Made by a program: the position numbers and the translations under genes. The notes beneath the pieces were generated by a model, which saw only the letters and a list, made by a program, of their open reading frames with translations, had not been told where the DNA came from and did not search any database. From positions 1 to 64,000 of the forward strand of contig NZ_LMOO01000008.1 in assembly GCF_001424195.1 (NCBI RefSeq): 64,000 nucleotides of DNA. The letters run 5' to 3'. The DNA is from Cellulomonas sp. Leaf334. Its GTDB lineage: Bacteria > Actinomycetota > Actinomycetes > Actinomycetales > Cellulomonadaceae. How positions within the stretch are numbered: the first letter of the stretch is position 1; every line of letters begins with the position of its first letter. Below are positions 42,902 through 53,418 of the stretch, in pieces.

Positions 42902-42924
42902 CTCGATGGACAGTGTCCATCGAG
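42902..42924. promoter_or_regulatory. 23-base inverted repeat between divergent genes
   Basis: CTCGATGGACA and TGTCCATCGAG form a perfect 11+11 inverted repeat around a single G, extended by GGCG/CGCC with one bulged base. It lies 48 bases before the hydrolase ATG and 54 before the DGPF ATG. Size and symmetry suit a TetR-type operator; an RNA attenuator hairpin for the hydrolase mRNA is the alternative. Confidence 0.6.
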
Positions 42925-42971
42925 CGCCGTGCTCTTCGTCCTTCCGGGAGACCATCCACGAAGGAGCCCTC

Positions 42972-43757
42972 ATGCAGACCCTCACCTCCGCCGACGGCAC
43001 GACGATCGCGTACGTGCACGCCGGGACAGGCCCGGCCGTCGTCTTCGCGACCGGCGCGTTCAACGACCACACCACGTGCGCCGACGTCGCGGCGCTGCTG
43101 GAGAAGGACCACACCGTGGTCACCTACGACCGTCGCGCGCGCGGGCGCAGCGGGGACACGGCGCCGTACGCGATCGAGCGGGAGATCGAGGACCTCGCCG
43201 CGGTGATCGACATCGCGGGCGGTGCCGACGGTGGTGCCGCGGTGTTCGGGTTCTCGTCCGGCGGCAACCTGGCCCTCGCCGCGGCGGCGGCCGGTGTCCG
43301 CATCACGCACCTCGCGCTCTACGAGGCTCCGTTCGCGCTGGGCACCCTGCCCGCGCGTCCCGCGGACCTGCCGCAGCGGCTGGCGGCACTGATCGCCGAC
43401 GGGAGGCCGGACGACGCCGTCGCGCTGTTCCAGACGGAGGGTGTCGGCATCCCCGCCCCCCTCGTCGAGCAGTTCCGCAGCTCGCCGGGCTGGGCGTCGC
43501 TGGTCGCGATCGCGCAGAGCACCGTCTACGACGCGACGATCACCTCGGTGCTCGGCGTACCGACGGAGGCGATGCGCGCGGTGGACGTCCCGACGGTCGT
43601 GATCACCGGCGCGCAGACCTGGCCGGGTCTGCCGGAGTCCGCCGCCGCGCTCGCCGCGCTGCTGCCGCGGGCCCGCCACGTGGTGGTCCCGGGCGGCGCC
43701 GACCACGGCATCCCCCCGGAGGCGACCGCCACGGTCGTGCGGGACCTGCTGGCCTGA
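42972..43757 (+). CDS. Alpha/beta-fold hydrolase
   Basis: 261 residues. Nucleophile elbow GFSSGG (near residue 96), oxyanion region ATGAFNDH, a family strand VVTYDRRARGRSGD, and the catalytic His in ADHGIPPE near the C-terminus; the acid is probably the Asp or Glu after strand 7 (VITGAQTWPGLPES). Esterase or related activity, substrate unknown. GAAGGAG lies before the ATG. Its stop abuts that of the convergent AMIN-like gene. Confidence 0.87.
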   Translation: MQTLTSADGTTIAYVHAGTGPAVVFATGAFNDHTTCADVAALLEKDHTVVTYDRRARGRSGDTAPYAIEREIEDLAAVIDIAGGADGGAAVFGFSSGGNLALAAAAAGVRITHLALYEAPFALGTLPARPADLPQRLAALIADGRPDDAVALFQTEGVGIPAPLVEQFRSSPGWASLVAIAQSTVYDATITSVLGVPTEAMRAVDVPTVVITGAQTWPGLPESAAALAALLPRARHVVVPGGADHGIPPEATATVVRDLLA

Positions 43758-44297
43758 TCACCAGCGGTGCGCGACGTCCACCACCAGGCGTGACCACGTG
43801 CCCGGCCCGTCGAGCACGAAGACCCGGAACGGCAACCGTGCCCGGACGCCGAGCCCGATCGTCGTGTACCCCTCGTAGGACCCCGCGGACACGACCTGGC
43901 GGAACGTGCGGTACCCCGCGACGTTGCGCAGCTCGAGCGGGTTGGCCGGGTTGTACGTGGGGGTGTAGTTCTCGTCGTGGGCCGGGTTGTTCACCGTGAT
44001 CTGCAGCACCATGCCGCCGCGGAGGGCCGTCGACTCACCCGAACCGGGGTTCACCAGGTACCGGCCGTAGGACACGTGGTACCCCCCGACGTCACCGGCG
44101 ACGTCCACGACAAGCCTGTCGTAGCACGCGTGCTGACCGGTGCGGACGTCGACGATCGGCGACGGCCACACGTCTCCCGCCGTCTCGTCGAGCGACCCCC
44201 ACACGAGTCCGCAGTACGGCGCCGCCGTGGCCGGCGACGCAGGAACGATCAGGAACGCGCTGACCAGCAGCACGACCGACAGGAAAGCTCGCCTCAT
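43758..44297 (-). CDS. Secreted AMIN-like domain protein
   Basis: 179 residues. A clear Sec signal peptide (MRRAFLSVVLLVSAF then ATAAPYC) and a single beta-sandwich domain with YDRLVVDVAGDVGGYHVSYG, YLVNPGSGE and TWSRLVVDVAHRW, the pattern of actinobacterial AMIN-like domains, which are thought to bind cell-wall material. Two cysteines near the N-terminus (PYCGL, HACYD) may pair. ATG 44297 has AGGAG eight bases upstream; an ATG 15 bases earlier is the alternative. Confidence 0.8.
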   Translation of the reverse strand: MRRAFLSVVLLVSAFLIVPASPATAAPYCGLVWGSLDETAGDVWPSPIVDVRTGQHACYDRLVVDVAGDVGGYHVSYGRYLVNPGSGESTALRGGMVLQITVNNPAHDENYTPTYNPANPLELRNVAGYRTFRQVVSAGSYEGYTTIGLGVRARLPFRVFVLDGPGTWSRLVVDVAHRW

Positions 44298-44398
44298 CGC
44301 ACGACTCCTCACGTCGCGCGGGCCTCACCGATGGATGCCCGATCATCCAGTTTACGGCCGGAGAACCGGGACAGATGAGGTGAAAACGACGTGACGCC

Positions 44399-44426
44399 CG
44401 GCCGCCGGGGAGAGGACCGGCGGCCG
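44399..44426 (-). terminator. Terminator of the chitinase gene
   Basis: CGGCCGCCGG (44399-44408) pairs perfectly with CCGGCGGCCG (44417-44426), eight-base loop, extended by three more pairs after one mismatch; 18 bases past the stop at 44444. Confidence 0.75.
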
Positions 44427-44443
44427 AGCGTCAGCGTGGTGGC

Positions 44444-46093
<1,650 letters not shown>

Positions 46094-46478
46094 CGTGCGG
46101 TTCCCCTGTCCATCGTCGGAGCGTCGAATATGTAAGGAGTGTGTACTAATGGTTCACAGTGACGCTAACAACCGTCACAGGGTGAAGTCAACGGTTCGCC
46201 GATGACCGCTTCGCCCGTCTTACCCGGTACAGATCGGTGGGAAAGCGCACTCTCTGACCTGCGTGGACGCGCTACCACGACCTAGGTGAAAAGCCTCAGA
46301 AATGACGCGAGGAATGCCGAGGTACGAGTGGCGCCGCGACATTCTTCGGGCGGCCTCAGATGTACGTGGACGACGTCGACGCGCTCCTGGTGGGTAGTGC
46401 CGCGCGTGTCGTCACAGTCGTGTGGGTGGCGGCGAGGAGCATGGGGACGGAACGAACAGGACGAGGGAGGTCGAGGAC
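46094..46478. other. Intergenic region, 385 bases, chitinase promoter side
   Basis: The left third holds the chitinase promoter and operator. The rest (about 46200-46470) is moderately AT-rich for this genome and must include the promoter of the small plus-strand gene at 46479; I see no clear promoter, RNA gene or repeat in it. Confidence 0.4.
46159..46191 (-). promoter_or_regulatory. Chitinase promoter with GTGACG-N8-CGTCAC operator
   Basis: On the minus strand TTGACT (46191-46186), an 18-base spacer and TAGCGT (46167-46162) form a sigma-70-like promoter. The inverted repeat GTGACG-N8-CGTCAC (46159-46178) covers the -10 and spacer. A 69-base leader would result. Confidence 0.55.
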
Positions 46479-46718
46479 ATGACCGTCGTCGATCAGCATC
46501 ACCACATCGCAGCGGAGACCGAGGCGCAGGTCCGCCGGGAGGTCGCCGGCGCCTCGTGGTTCAGGCTCGCGTCAGCGACCAGCCAGGCGCACCACGCCGT
46601 CGACGACGCCCGCCGGAGCCACGACGACGACGCGCTGCTGCGGGCCCTGGACAGGCACGCGGTGCTCGAGCGCCTCCTGGCCGAGGCGACGAACCGCCTG
46701 CACCCGCCCCGCGGCTAG
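46479..46718 (+). CDS. Small helical hypothetical protein
   Basis: 79 residues, charged and probably all-helical (AETEAQVRREVAGAS, SQAHHAVDDARRSHDDDALLRALDRHAVLERLLAEA), no signal peptide. Not recognised. GGGAGG lies 11 bases before the ATG. Its stop overlaps that of narI by four bases on the opposite strand. Confidence 0.55.
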   Translation: MTVVDQHHHIAAETEAQVRREVAGASWFRLASATSQAHHAVDDARRSHDDDALLRALDRHAVLERLLAEATNRLHPPRG

Positions 46719-47458
46719 CGCCGGACCCGGTCGTCGGACGGGCTCCAGCCCGGTCGGGCCGCCCGGCTGCCCGTGCGGTCGGAGCGGCTGCGGTAGACCA
46801 CGTACGGACGCCACAGGTAGAAGACCGGCACGCTCAGCACGTGCACCAGCCGCGTGAACGGCCAGAGCGCGAACAGCAGCATCGCGACCATCGCGTGCGC
46901 CTGGAAGCCGAACGGTGCGTCGACCATGAGCTCCGGCTTCGGCTGGAACAGGAAGATGCCCCGGAACCACTCGGAGACGCCTTCCCGGTAGTTGTAGTGA
47001 CCGTTCAGGTTGAGCACCGACCCCGCCACCGTGTTCCACACACCGAGCACGATCACGAGCGCGAGGAACAGGTACATGACCTTGTCCATCCGCGTGGTCG
47101 CGCTGAACACCGGCCCGACCGTGCGGCGCCGGTAGATGAGCAGCGTGAGCCCGACGAGCGTGCAGAATCCCGCCACGGCGCCGATCGAGACGGCCATGAC
47201 GTGGTACACCTCGTCGGAGATCCCGACCGCCTGCGTCCAGCTCTCCGGGATGCCCAGCCCCATCACGTGCCCGAGGAACACCGCCAGGATGCCGAAGTGG
47301 AACAGCGGGCTCCCCCAGCGCAGCAGCCGGCTCTCGTAGAGCTGCGACGAGCGCGTGGTCCAGCCGAACTTGTCGTACCGGTACCGCCACCAGTGCCCGA
47401 GCACGAAGAACGCCAGGCACACGTACGGGATGACCACCCAGAGCAGGACGCCGTTCAT
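46715..47458 (-). CDS. narI: Respiratory nitrate reductase gamma subunit (cytochrome b)
   Basis: 247 residues, five membrane helices. It anchors the NarGH dimer and passes electrons from menaquinol through two b hemes; histidine ligands lie in FHFGILAVFLGHVMG (about 53-67) and in the C-terminal helices (FQAHAMVAM, FTRLVHVLS). It ends in a basic cytoplasmic tail. The ATG overlaps the narJ stop by four bases. Last gene of narKGHJI. Confidence 0.95.
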   Translation of the reverse strand: MNGVLLWVVIPYVCLAFFVLGHWWRYRYDKFGWTTRSSQLYESRLLRWGSPLFHFGILAVFLGHVMGLGIPESWTQAVGISDEVYHVMAVSIGAVAGFCTLVGLTLLIYRRRTVGPVFSATTRMDKVMYLFLALVIVLGVWNTVAGSVLNLNGHYNYREGVSEWFRGIFLFQPKPELMVDAPFGFQAHAMVAMLLFALWPFTRLVHVLSVPVFYLWRPYVVYRSRSDRTGSRAARPGWSPSDDRVRR

Positions 47459-48060
47459 CGCGGCATCCCCGCCATCGCCCCGTAGGGCTCGAGTCCCACC
47501 TGCTCGCCCGGGGGGCCCTCCGCGGCCAGCCGGGCGACGGCCTCCCGCTCGTCGCCGCGCAGCGCGGGCAGCGTCGAGCACACGGCGGTCAGTGCCGCGG
47601 CCCACGGCGAGCCGCGGTCCACCAGGGCGAGCCGGAGCAGCTCCAGGCCGGCGCGGTGCTCCAGCAGCAGCCGCGTGCCCACCTCGACGTCCTCGGTGGC
47701 GCTGAACTCCAGCACGACGCACAGGTGGTCGGGCAGCTCGTCGGCGCTGACCTCCAGCCCGGCCGCCCGGTACGCCCGCTTGAACGCGAGCAGGGCCATC
47801 CCCCGCTCCCGGGTGTCCCCGTACGCGTAGTAGGTGAGGTGCAGGCAGACCTTGCGGTGCAGGTCGAAGGTGTCGACGTACTCGGCGGTCAGGGCCTCGA
47901 GCGGGGTGGCGACGAGGTGGTCGAGCAGCGGCTCGAACGCGGGCGTGGGCGCGACGGCGCGCAGGGTCGGGACCTGGGCGACCAGCTCGGCGGTCGGGTA
48001 CTCCAGGAGGAGTGCCGCGATCCGGTGGGTCAGTGCCGCGCCGCGGCGGTCGCGTGTCAT
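47455..48060 (-). CDS. narJ: Nitrate reductase molybdenum cofactor assembly chaperone
   Basis: 201 residues, helical, TorD/NarJ family. LLLEYPTAELVAQVPTL at the N-terminus and YVDTFDLHRKVCLHLTYYAYGDTRERG are diagnostic. It binds the NarG N-terminus, holds the complex for cofactor insertion, and is not part of the mature enzyme. The ATG overlaps the narH stop by four bases. Confidence 0.95.
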   Translation of the reverse strand: MTRDRRGAALTHRIAALLLEYPTAELVAQVPTLRAVAPTPAFEPLLDHLVATPLEALTAEYVDTFDLHRKVCLHLTYYAYGDTRERGMALLAFKRAYRAAGLEVSADELPDHLCVVLEFSATEDVEVGTRLLLEHRAGLELLRLALVDRGSPWAAALTAVCSTLPALRGDEREAVARLAAEGPPGEQVGLEPYGAMAGMPR

Positions 48061-49718
48061 GACGGGTCCTTCCGCTCGGGGAACAGACCCGGGGGCGGGG
48101 AGCCCTTGCCGTCCCAGTTGAGCAGGTTCACGCGGCCGCCCTGACCGCCGGTGGGCGTGACCTCGTCGGCGGTCTGCCGGTCCTTCAACGCCAGGAAGTT
48201 CTCGACGGCCAGCGGCGTGCCCGCCCCGGACCCCTCACCGAACGGTCCCGAGCCACCCATGCCCGGGCCGCCCTCGTAGTCGAGGCTGCACTCGGTGGCC
48301 AGCTCCTCCAGGTCGTGCGCGGCCTCCGCGTGCGCGGGCGGGATGACGTACCGCTCGTCGTACTTGGCGATGGCCAGGAGCCGGTACATGTCGAGCATCT
48401 CCTGGTCGGTCATCCCGACGGCCGCGGGGATCGACGGGTCGGCGTCGCGACCCATCGAGATGTCCCGCATGTAGGACCGCATGGCCGCCAGCTTCTTGAG
48501 CACGCCGGTGACCGGGACGGTGTCCCCCGCGGTGAACAGCTCCGCCAGGTACTCCACCGGGATGCGGAGCTGGTCGATGGCCGCGAACAGGTTGCCCTTC
48601 GCCTCGGCGTCCTCCCCCGTCTCCGCGACCGCGTCCACCACCGGTGACAGCGGCGGGATGTACCAGACCATCGGCATCGTCCGGTACTCCGGGTGCAACG
48701 GCAGCGCCACCTTGTACGTGCTGATCAGGGACCAGATCGGGGAGCGCTGCGCCGCCTCGATCCAGTCACGCGGGATGCCCGCCCGCTCGGCCTCCCGCAC
48801 CACGGCGGGGTCGTGCGGGTCGCAGAAGACGCCGCGCTGCGCCTCCAGCAGGTCGTGCTCGTCGGTGACGGAGGCCGCCGCCAGCACCTTGTCGGCGTCG
48901 TAGAGCACGAGGCCCAGGTAGCGCAGGCGGCCGACGCACGTCTCCGAGCAGACCGTCGGCAGGCCCACCTCGATGCGCGGGAAGCAGAACGTGCACTTCT
49001 CGGCCTTGCCGGTGCGGTGGTTGAAGTAGACCTTCTTGTACGGGCACCCGGTGACGCACTTTCGCCAGCCCTTGCACTGGTCCTGGTCGACCAGCACGAT
49101 CCCGTCCTCGGCCCGCTTGTAGATGGCCCCCGACGGGCACGACGCCGCGCACGACGGGTTGAGGCAGTGCTCGCAGATGCGCGGCAGGTAGAACATGAAG
49201 GTCTGCTCGAGCTCGAACTTCACCTTCTCGGACACCTTGGCCAGGACCGGGTCGTGCGCCAGGGTGGCGGCGCTGCCACCGAGGTCGTCGTCCCAGTTGG
49301 CGCTCCACCCGATCTGCATCGGCTCGCCGCTGATCAGCGACCGCGGCCGCGCCACCGGCGTGTGCTCCTGCAGCGGCGCGGTGGTCAGCGTCTCGTAGTC
49401 GTACGTCCACGGCTCGTAGTAGTCGTCCAGGGACGGCATCTTCGGGCTGACGAAGATCGTCGCCAGGTTCTTCAGCCGGCCACCCGCCTTGAGCTTCAGC
49501 CGGCCGCGCTTGTTCAGCCGCCACCCGCCCTGCCAGCGTTCCTGGTCCTGGTACGTGCGCGGGTAGCCCTGCCCCGGCCGCGTCTCCACGTTGTTGAACC
49601 AGACGTACTCGGTGCCGGCCCGGTTGGTCCACGCCTGCTTGCACGTCACCGAGCAGGTGTGGCACCCGATGCACTTGTCGAGGTTCATCACCATCGACAT
49701 CTGCGCCATGATCCGCAT
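48057..49718 (-). CDS. narH: Respiratory nitrate reductase beta subunit (Fe-S)
   Basis: 553 residues, cytoplasmic. Four cysteine groups carry the clusters: CIGCHTCSVTC (residues about 16-26), CEHCLNPSCAASC, CKGWRKCVTGC (with the Trp that marks the 3Fe-4S cluster) and CTFCFPRIEVGLPTVC. It conducts electrons from NarI to NarG. The C-terminal 60 residues are Gly-rich and longer than in E. coli NarH. ATG and the narG stop share one base (TGATG). Confidence 0.96.
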   Translation of the reverse strand: MRIMAQMSMVMNLDKCIGCHTCSVTCKQAWTNRAGTEYVWFNNVETRPGQGYPRTYQDQERWQGGWRLNKRGRLKLKAGGRLKNLATIFVSPKMPSLDDYYEPWTYDYETLTTAPLQEHTPVARPRSLISGEPMQIGWSANWDDDLGGSAATLAHDPVLAKVSEKVKFELEQTFMFYLPRICEHCLNPSCAASCPSGAIYKRAEDGIVLVDQDQCKGWRKCVTGCPYKKVYFNHRTGKAEKCTFCFPRIEVGLPTVCSETCVGRLRYLGLVLYDADKVLAAASVTDEHDLLEAQRGVFCDPHDPAVVREAERAGIPRDWIEAAQRSPIWSLISTYKVALPLHPEYRTMPMVWYIPPLSPVVDAVAETGEDAEAKGNLFAAIDQLRIPVEYLAELFTAGDTVPVTGVLKKLAAMRSYMRDISMGRDADPSIPAAVGMTDQEMLDMYRLLAIAKYDERYVIPPAHAEAAHDLEELATECSLDYEGGPGMGGSGPFGEGSGAGTPLAVENFLALKDRQTADEVTPTGGQGGRVNLLNWDGKGSPPPGLFPERKDPS

Positions 49719-52700
49719 CAGTACTGCACCTCCTGCGAGCGCCGGCGGATCACGGTGACCTCGTCGCGCTGGTTGCCCGTCGGGCCGAGGTAGTTGAACG
49801 CGAAGGTCAGCTGCGCGTAGCCACCGATGAGGTGGCTCGGTTTCATGAGGATGCGGGTCAGGGAGTTGTGGATGCCGCCGCGCTTGCCGGAGGTCTCCGA
49901 GCGGGGGACGTCGATGAGCCGGTCCTGCGCGTGGTGCATGTAGACCGTCCCGGCGGGCATCCGATGGCTGACGATCGCGCGGGCGACGACGACGCCGTTG
50001 CGGTTGACCGCCTCGATCCAGTCGTTGTCCTTGACCCCGATCGTGTCGGCGTCCCGCTGGCTCATCCAGATCCCCGGACCGCCGCGGGACAGGCTGAGCA
50101 TCAGCAGGTTGTCCTGGTACTCGGAGTGGATCGACCACTTGTTGTGCGGGGTCAGGTACCGCACCGCGATGCCGAGCTCGCCGTTCGACCCGATCTGCGG
50201 CTCCCCGAACAGGGCCGCCATGTTCAGGGGCGGCCGGAAGACCGGCAGGTTCTCCCCCAGCTCCGTCATCCAGTCGTGGTCGAGGTAGAAGTGCTGCCGG
50301 CCGCTGAGGGTGTGCCACGGCTTGAGTCGTTCGACGTTGATGGTGAACGGCGAGTAGCGACGACCACCGGACTCCGACCCGGACCACTCGGGGGACGTGA
50401 TGACCGGCGTCGGCGCCGCCTGGGTGTCCGCGAACGTGACCTGCTTGCCCTCGTGCTCGGCCGCCAGGTCGGCCAGCTTGCGGCCGGTGCGCTTCTCCAG
50501 CGTGTGGAACCCCTCGGTCGCCAGGTGCCCGTTGGTCGTGCCGGACAGCGCGAGGATCGCCTCGCACACGTGCACGTCCCGCTGCAGCGACGGCCGCCCG
50601 TCGCCTGCACCCCCGCGGACCAGCCCGTTCTTGTGGCCGAGGTAGTCGATCGGCCTCGTCAGGTCGAACGTGATGCCCTTGGTCGTGGCACCCAGCGTCG
50701 ACGCGAGCGGCCCGAGCGCCCCGAGCTTGTCCGCGACCGCCGGGTAGTCCCGCTCGACGACGACCAGCTTCGGCATCGTCACGCCCGGCACCGGGTCGCA
50801 CTCACCGGCCTTCCAGTCGCGCACGATCCCCGACGGCGTCGCCATCGCGTCGGGGGTGTCGTGCGTCAGCGGCACCGCGACGACGTCCTGCCGGACCCCG
50901 AGGTGCGTCGCGGCCAGCGCGCTGAACGCCTTCGCGATCTCGTGGAACGCGTCGAAGTCGGTGCGGGTCTGCCACGGCGGCGAGATCGCCGGGTTGAACG
51001 AGTGCACGAAGGGGTGCATGTCGGTGCTGCTCAGGTCGTACTTCTCGTACCAGGTGGCCGCCGGGAGGACCACGTCGGAGAACACCGTCGTCGACGTCAT
51101 CCGGAAGTCGAGCGTGAGCAGCAGGTCGAGCTTGCCCCGCGGCGCCTCGTCCCTCCAGACGACGTCGCGGGGCCTGTGCTCGGGCGGCGCCTCCTGCGCA
51201 CGCAACGACGAGTCGGTGCCCAGGAGGTGCTCGAGGAAGTACTCGTTGCCCTTGGCGGAGCTGCCCAGCAGGTTGGACCGCCAGATCGTCAGCACGCGCG
51301 GGAAGTTCTCGGGCGCGTCCGGGTCCTCGCCCGCGAAGCGGAGCGTCCCGTCCTGCAGCGCCTTGGGCACGTACTCGCCGGCCGGGACGCCCGAGGCCGC
51401 GACGTCGTCGGCCAGCGTCAACGGGTTGCGGTCGAAGGTCGGGTAGCTCGGCATCCAGCCGAGCCGCGCGGACTGCGCGAGCACGTCGGCGGTGGTCATC
51501 CCCGCCCACAGCCCGCCCGCCTTGCTCGCCGCGAGCGCGTCGGCGCCGAAGTGGTCGTACCGGAACTGGTCGGTGTGCAGGTACCAGTACGCGGTCTGGA
51601 TCATGTTGCGCGGCGGCCGCGACCAGTCCAGGGCGTTCGCGTACAAGCCGTACCCGGTGATGGGCCGGACCTTCTCCTGGCCCACGTAGTGCGCCCACCC
51701 GCCGCCGTTGACGCCCTGCGTCCCGCACAGGTTGGTGAGTGTGAGGAACGCGCGGTAGATCGTGTCGGCGTGGAACCAGTGGTTGGTGCCCGCGCCCATG
51801 AGGATCATCGACCGGCCCGTCGACTCCTCCGCGTTCGCGGCGAACTCGCGGCCGATCTTCTCCGCCTTGCGGGCGGGCACCCCGGTGATCGTCTCCTGCC
51901 AGGCGGGCGTGCACGGCGACGACGCGTCGTCGTACCCGGTCGGCCACGACCCGGGCAGCCCCGGGCGACCGACGCCGTACTGCGCCAGGAGCAGGTCGAA
52001 CACCGTGGTGACCGTGCGGCCGGCCACCTGCCTCGTCGGGACGCCCCGCACGATGCTGCCCGCGGACCCGTCGACGGCGTCGAACCGCGGCAGGGTGACA
52101 GCCGCGGTGCCCGAGCCCGCGCCCGCGGCGCTGAGCTGCGGTCTCACGTCGGAGAGGTCCAGGTTCCAGCGGCCCTCACCCTCGGCGCCGAAGCGGAACC
52201 CCAGCGAGCCGTTCGGCACGACCGGCTGCCCGGTCGTCTCGTCGAGCAGGACCGTCTTGAACTCGGCGTTCTCCGAGGTCTCGCCGAGGTCCTTGGCCGT
52301 GACGAACTTGCCCGGCAGGAACCCGTCACCGTCCGGCTCCAAGGAGACGAGGAACGGGAGGTCCGTGTACTGCTTCACGTACCCGTCGAAGTACGGCGTG
52401 GTCCTCTCGACGAAGAACTCGCGCAGGACCACGTGCCCCATCGCCATCGCCAGCGCACCGTCCGTGCCCGGCGCGGGCGCCAGCCACTCGTCCGCGAACT
52501 TCACGTTGTCCGCGTAGTCCGGGGAGACCGCGACGACCTTCTGCCCCCGGTACCGTGCCTCGACCATCCAGTGCGCGTCGGGCGTCCGGGTCACCGGCAC
52601 GTTCGAGCCCCACATCACCAGGTAGCCGGCGTCCCACCAGTCCCCCGACTCCGGCACGTCCGTCTGGTCCCCGAACACCTGCGGCGACGCGACCGGGAGG

Positions 52701-53410
52701 TCCGCGTACCAGTCGTAGAACGACAGCATCGGGGCACCCAGCAGGGCGTAGAAGCGGGCACCGACCCCGTGCGACACCATCGACATCGCGGGGATCGGGG
52801 AGAACCCCGCGATCCGGTCCGGGCCGTGCTCCGTGATCGTGTGGACGTGGGCGGCGGCGACCATCTCGACCGCCTCGGCCCACGACGCCCGCACCAGCCC
52901 GCCCTTGCCGCGGGCCGCCTTGTAGCGCGCCGACCGCACCGGGTCGCCGACGACGTCCGCCCACGCCAGCACCGGGTCCCCCAGCCGCGCCTTGGCCTCC
53001 CGGTACATCTCCAGCAGCAGCCCGCGGACGTACGGGTACCGGACCCGGGTCGGCGAGTAGGTGTACCAGGAGAAGGCCGCGCCGCGCGGGCAGCCCCGCG
53101 GCTCGTACTCGGGGCGGTCCGGGCCGGTCGACGGGTAGTCCGTCTGCTGCGCCTCCCACGTGATGATCCCGTCCTTGACGAAGACCTTCCACGAGCACGA
53201 CCCCGTGCAGTTCACGCCGTGGGTCGACCGCACCACCTTGTCGTGGCTCCAGCGGTCCCGGTAGAACGTGTCCGCGTCCCGCCCGCCGATCTGGTGCAAG
53301 GTGCGCAGGTCCGCCGACACCTCGTTCTTCCGCAGGAACCGCCGCGTCCGCAGCAGCGCCTCGACGACCCCCTCGTCCAGGCCCGGCCGGCGTCCCTGCT
53401 CGATGGTCAT
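49718..53410 (-). CDS. narG: Respiratory nitrate reductase alpha subunit (molybdenum)
   Basis: 1230 residues, normal length. Reduces nitrate to nitrite on a bis-MGD molybdenum centre. The N-terminal FS0 cluster ligands are His and Cys in THGVNCTGSCSW plus the Cys in PRGCPRG. The molybdenum Asp lies in the conserved YADLPVASPQVFGDQTDVPE region, and the C-terminal MGD-binding part includes GPGIWMSQRDAD and SHRMPAGTVYMHHA. No twin-arginine signal, so the enzyme faces the cytoplasm. AGGGAG precedes the ATG, eight bases after narK. Confidence 0.97.
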   Translation of the reverse strand: MTIEQGRRPGLDEGVVEALLRTRRFLRKNEVSADLRTLHQIGGRDADTFYRDRWSHDKVVRSTHGVNCTGSCSWKVFVKDGIITWEAQQTDYPSTGPDRPEYEPRGCPRGAAFSWYTYSPTRVRYPYVRGLLLEMYREAKARLGDPVLAWADVVGDPVRSARYKAARGKGGLVRASWAEAVEMVAAAHVHTITEHGPDRIAGFSPIPAMSMVSHGVGARFYALLGAPMLSFYDWYADLPVASPQVFGDQTDVPESGDWWDAGYLVMWGSNVPVTRTPDAHWMVEARYRGQKVVAVSPDYADNVKFADEWLAPAPGTDGALAMAMGHVVLREFFVERTTPYFDGYVKQYTDLPFLVSLEPDGDGFLPGKFVTAKDLGETSENAEFKTVLLDETTGQPVVPNGSLGFRFGAEGEGRWNLDLSDVRPQLSAAGAGSGTAAVTLPRFDAVDGSAGSIVRGVPTRQVAGRTVTTVFDLLLAQYGVGRPGLPGSWPTGYDDASSPCTPAWQETITGVPARKAEKIGREFAANAEESTGRSMILMGAGTNHWFHADTIYRAFLTLTNLCGTQGVNGGGWAHYVGQEKVRPITGYGLYANALDWSRPPRNMIQTAYWYLHTDQFRYDHFGADALAASKAGGLWAGMTTADVLAQSARLGWMPSYPTFDRNPLTLADDVAASGVPAGEYVPKALQDGTLRFAGEDPDAPENFPRVLTIWRSNLLGSSAKGNEYFLEHLLGTDSSLRAQEAPPEHRPRDVVWRDEAPRGKLDLLLTLDFRMTSTTVFSDVVLPAATWYEKYDLSSTDMHPFVHSFNPAISPPWQTRTDFDAFHEIAKAFSALAATHLGVRQDVVAVPLTHDTPDAMATPSGIVRDWKAGECDPVPGVTMPKLVVVERDYPAVADKLGALGPLASTLGATTKGITFDLTRPIDYLGHKNGLVRGGAGDGRPSLQRDVHVCEAILALSGTTNGHLATEGFHTLEKRTGRKLADLAAEHEGKQVTFADTQAAPTPVITSPEWSGSESGGRRYSPFTINVERLKPWHTLSGRQHFYLDHDWMTELGENLPVFRPPLNMAALFGEPQIGSNGELGIAVRYLTPHNKWSIHSEYQDNLLMLSLSRGGPGIWMSQRDADTIGVKDNDWIEAVNRNGVVVARAIVSHRMPAGTVYMHHAQDRLIDVPRSETSGKRGGIHNSLTRILMKPSHLIGGYAQLTFAFNYLGPTGNQRDEVTVIRRRSQEVQY

Positions 53411-53418
53411 GAGGCTCC

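Noticed and set aside
46100..46200. DasR operator at the chitinase promoter
   Set aside because: No sequence close to TGGTCTAGACCA is present in the upstream region.
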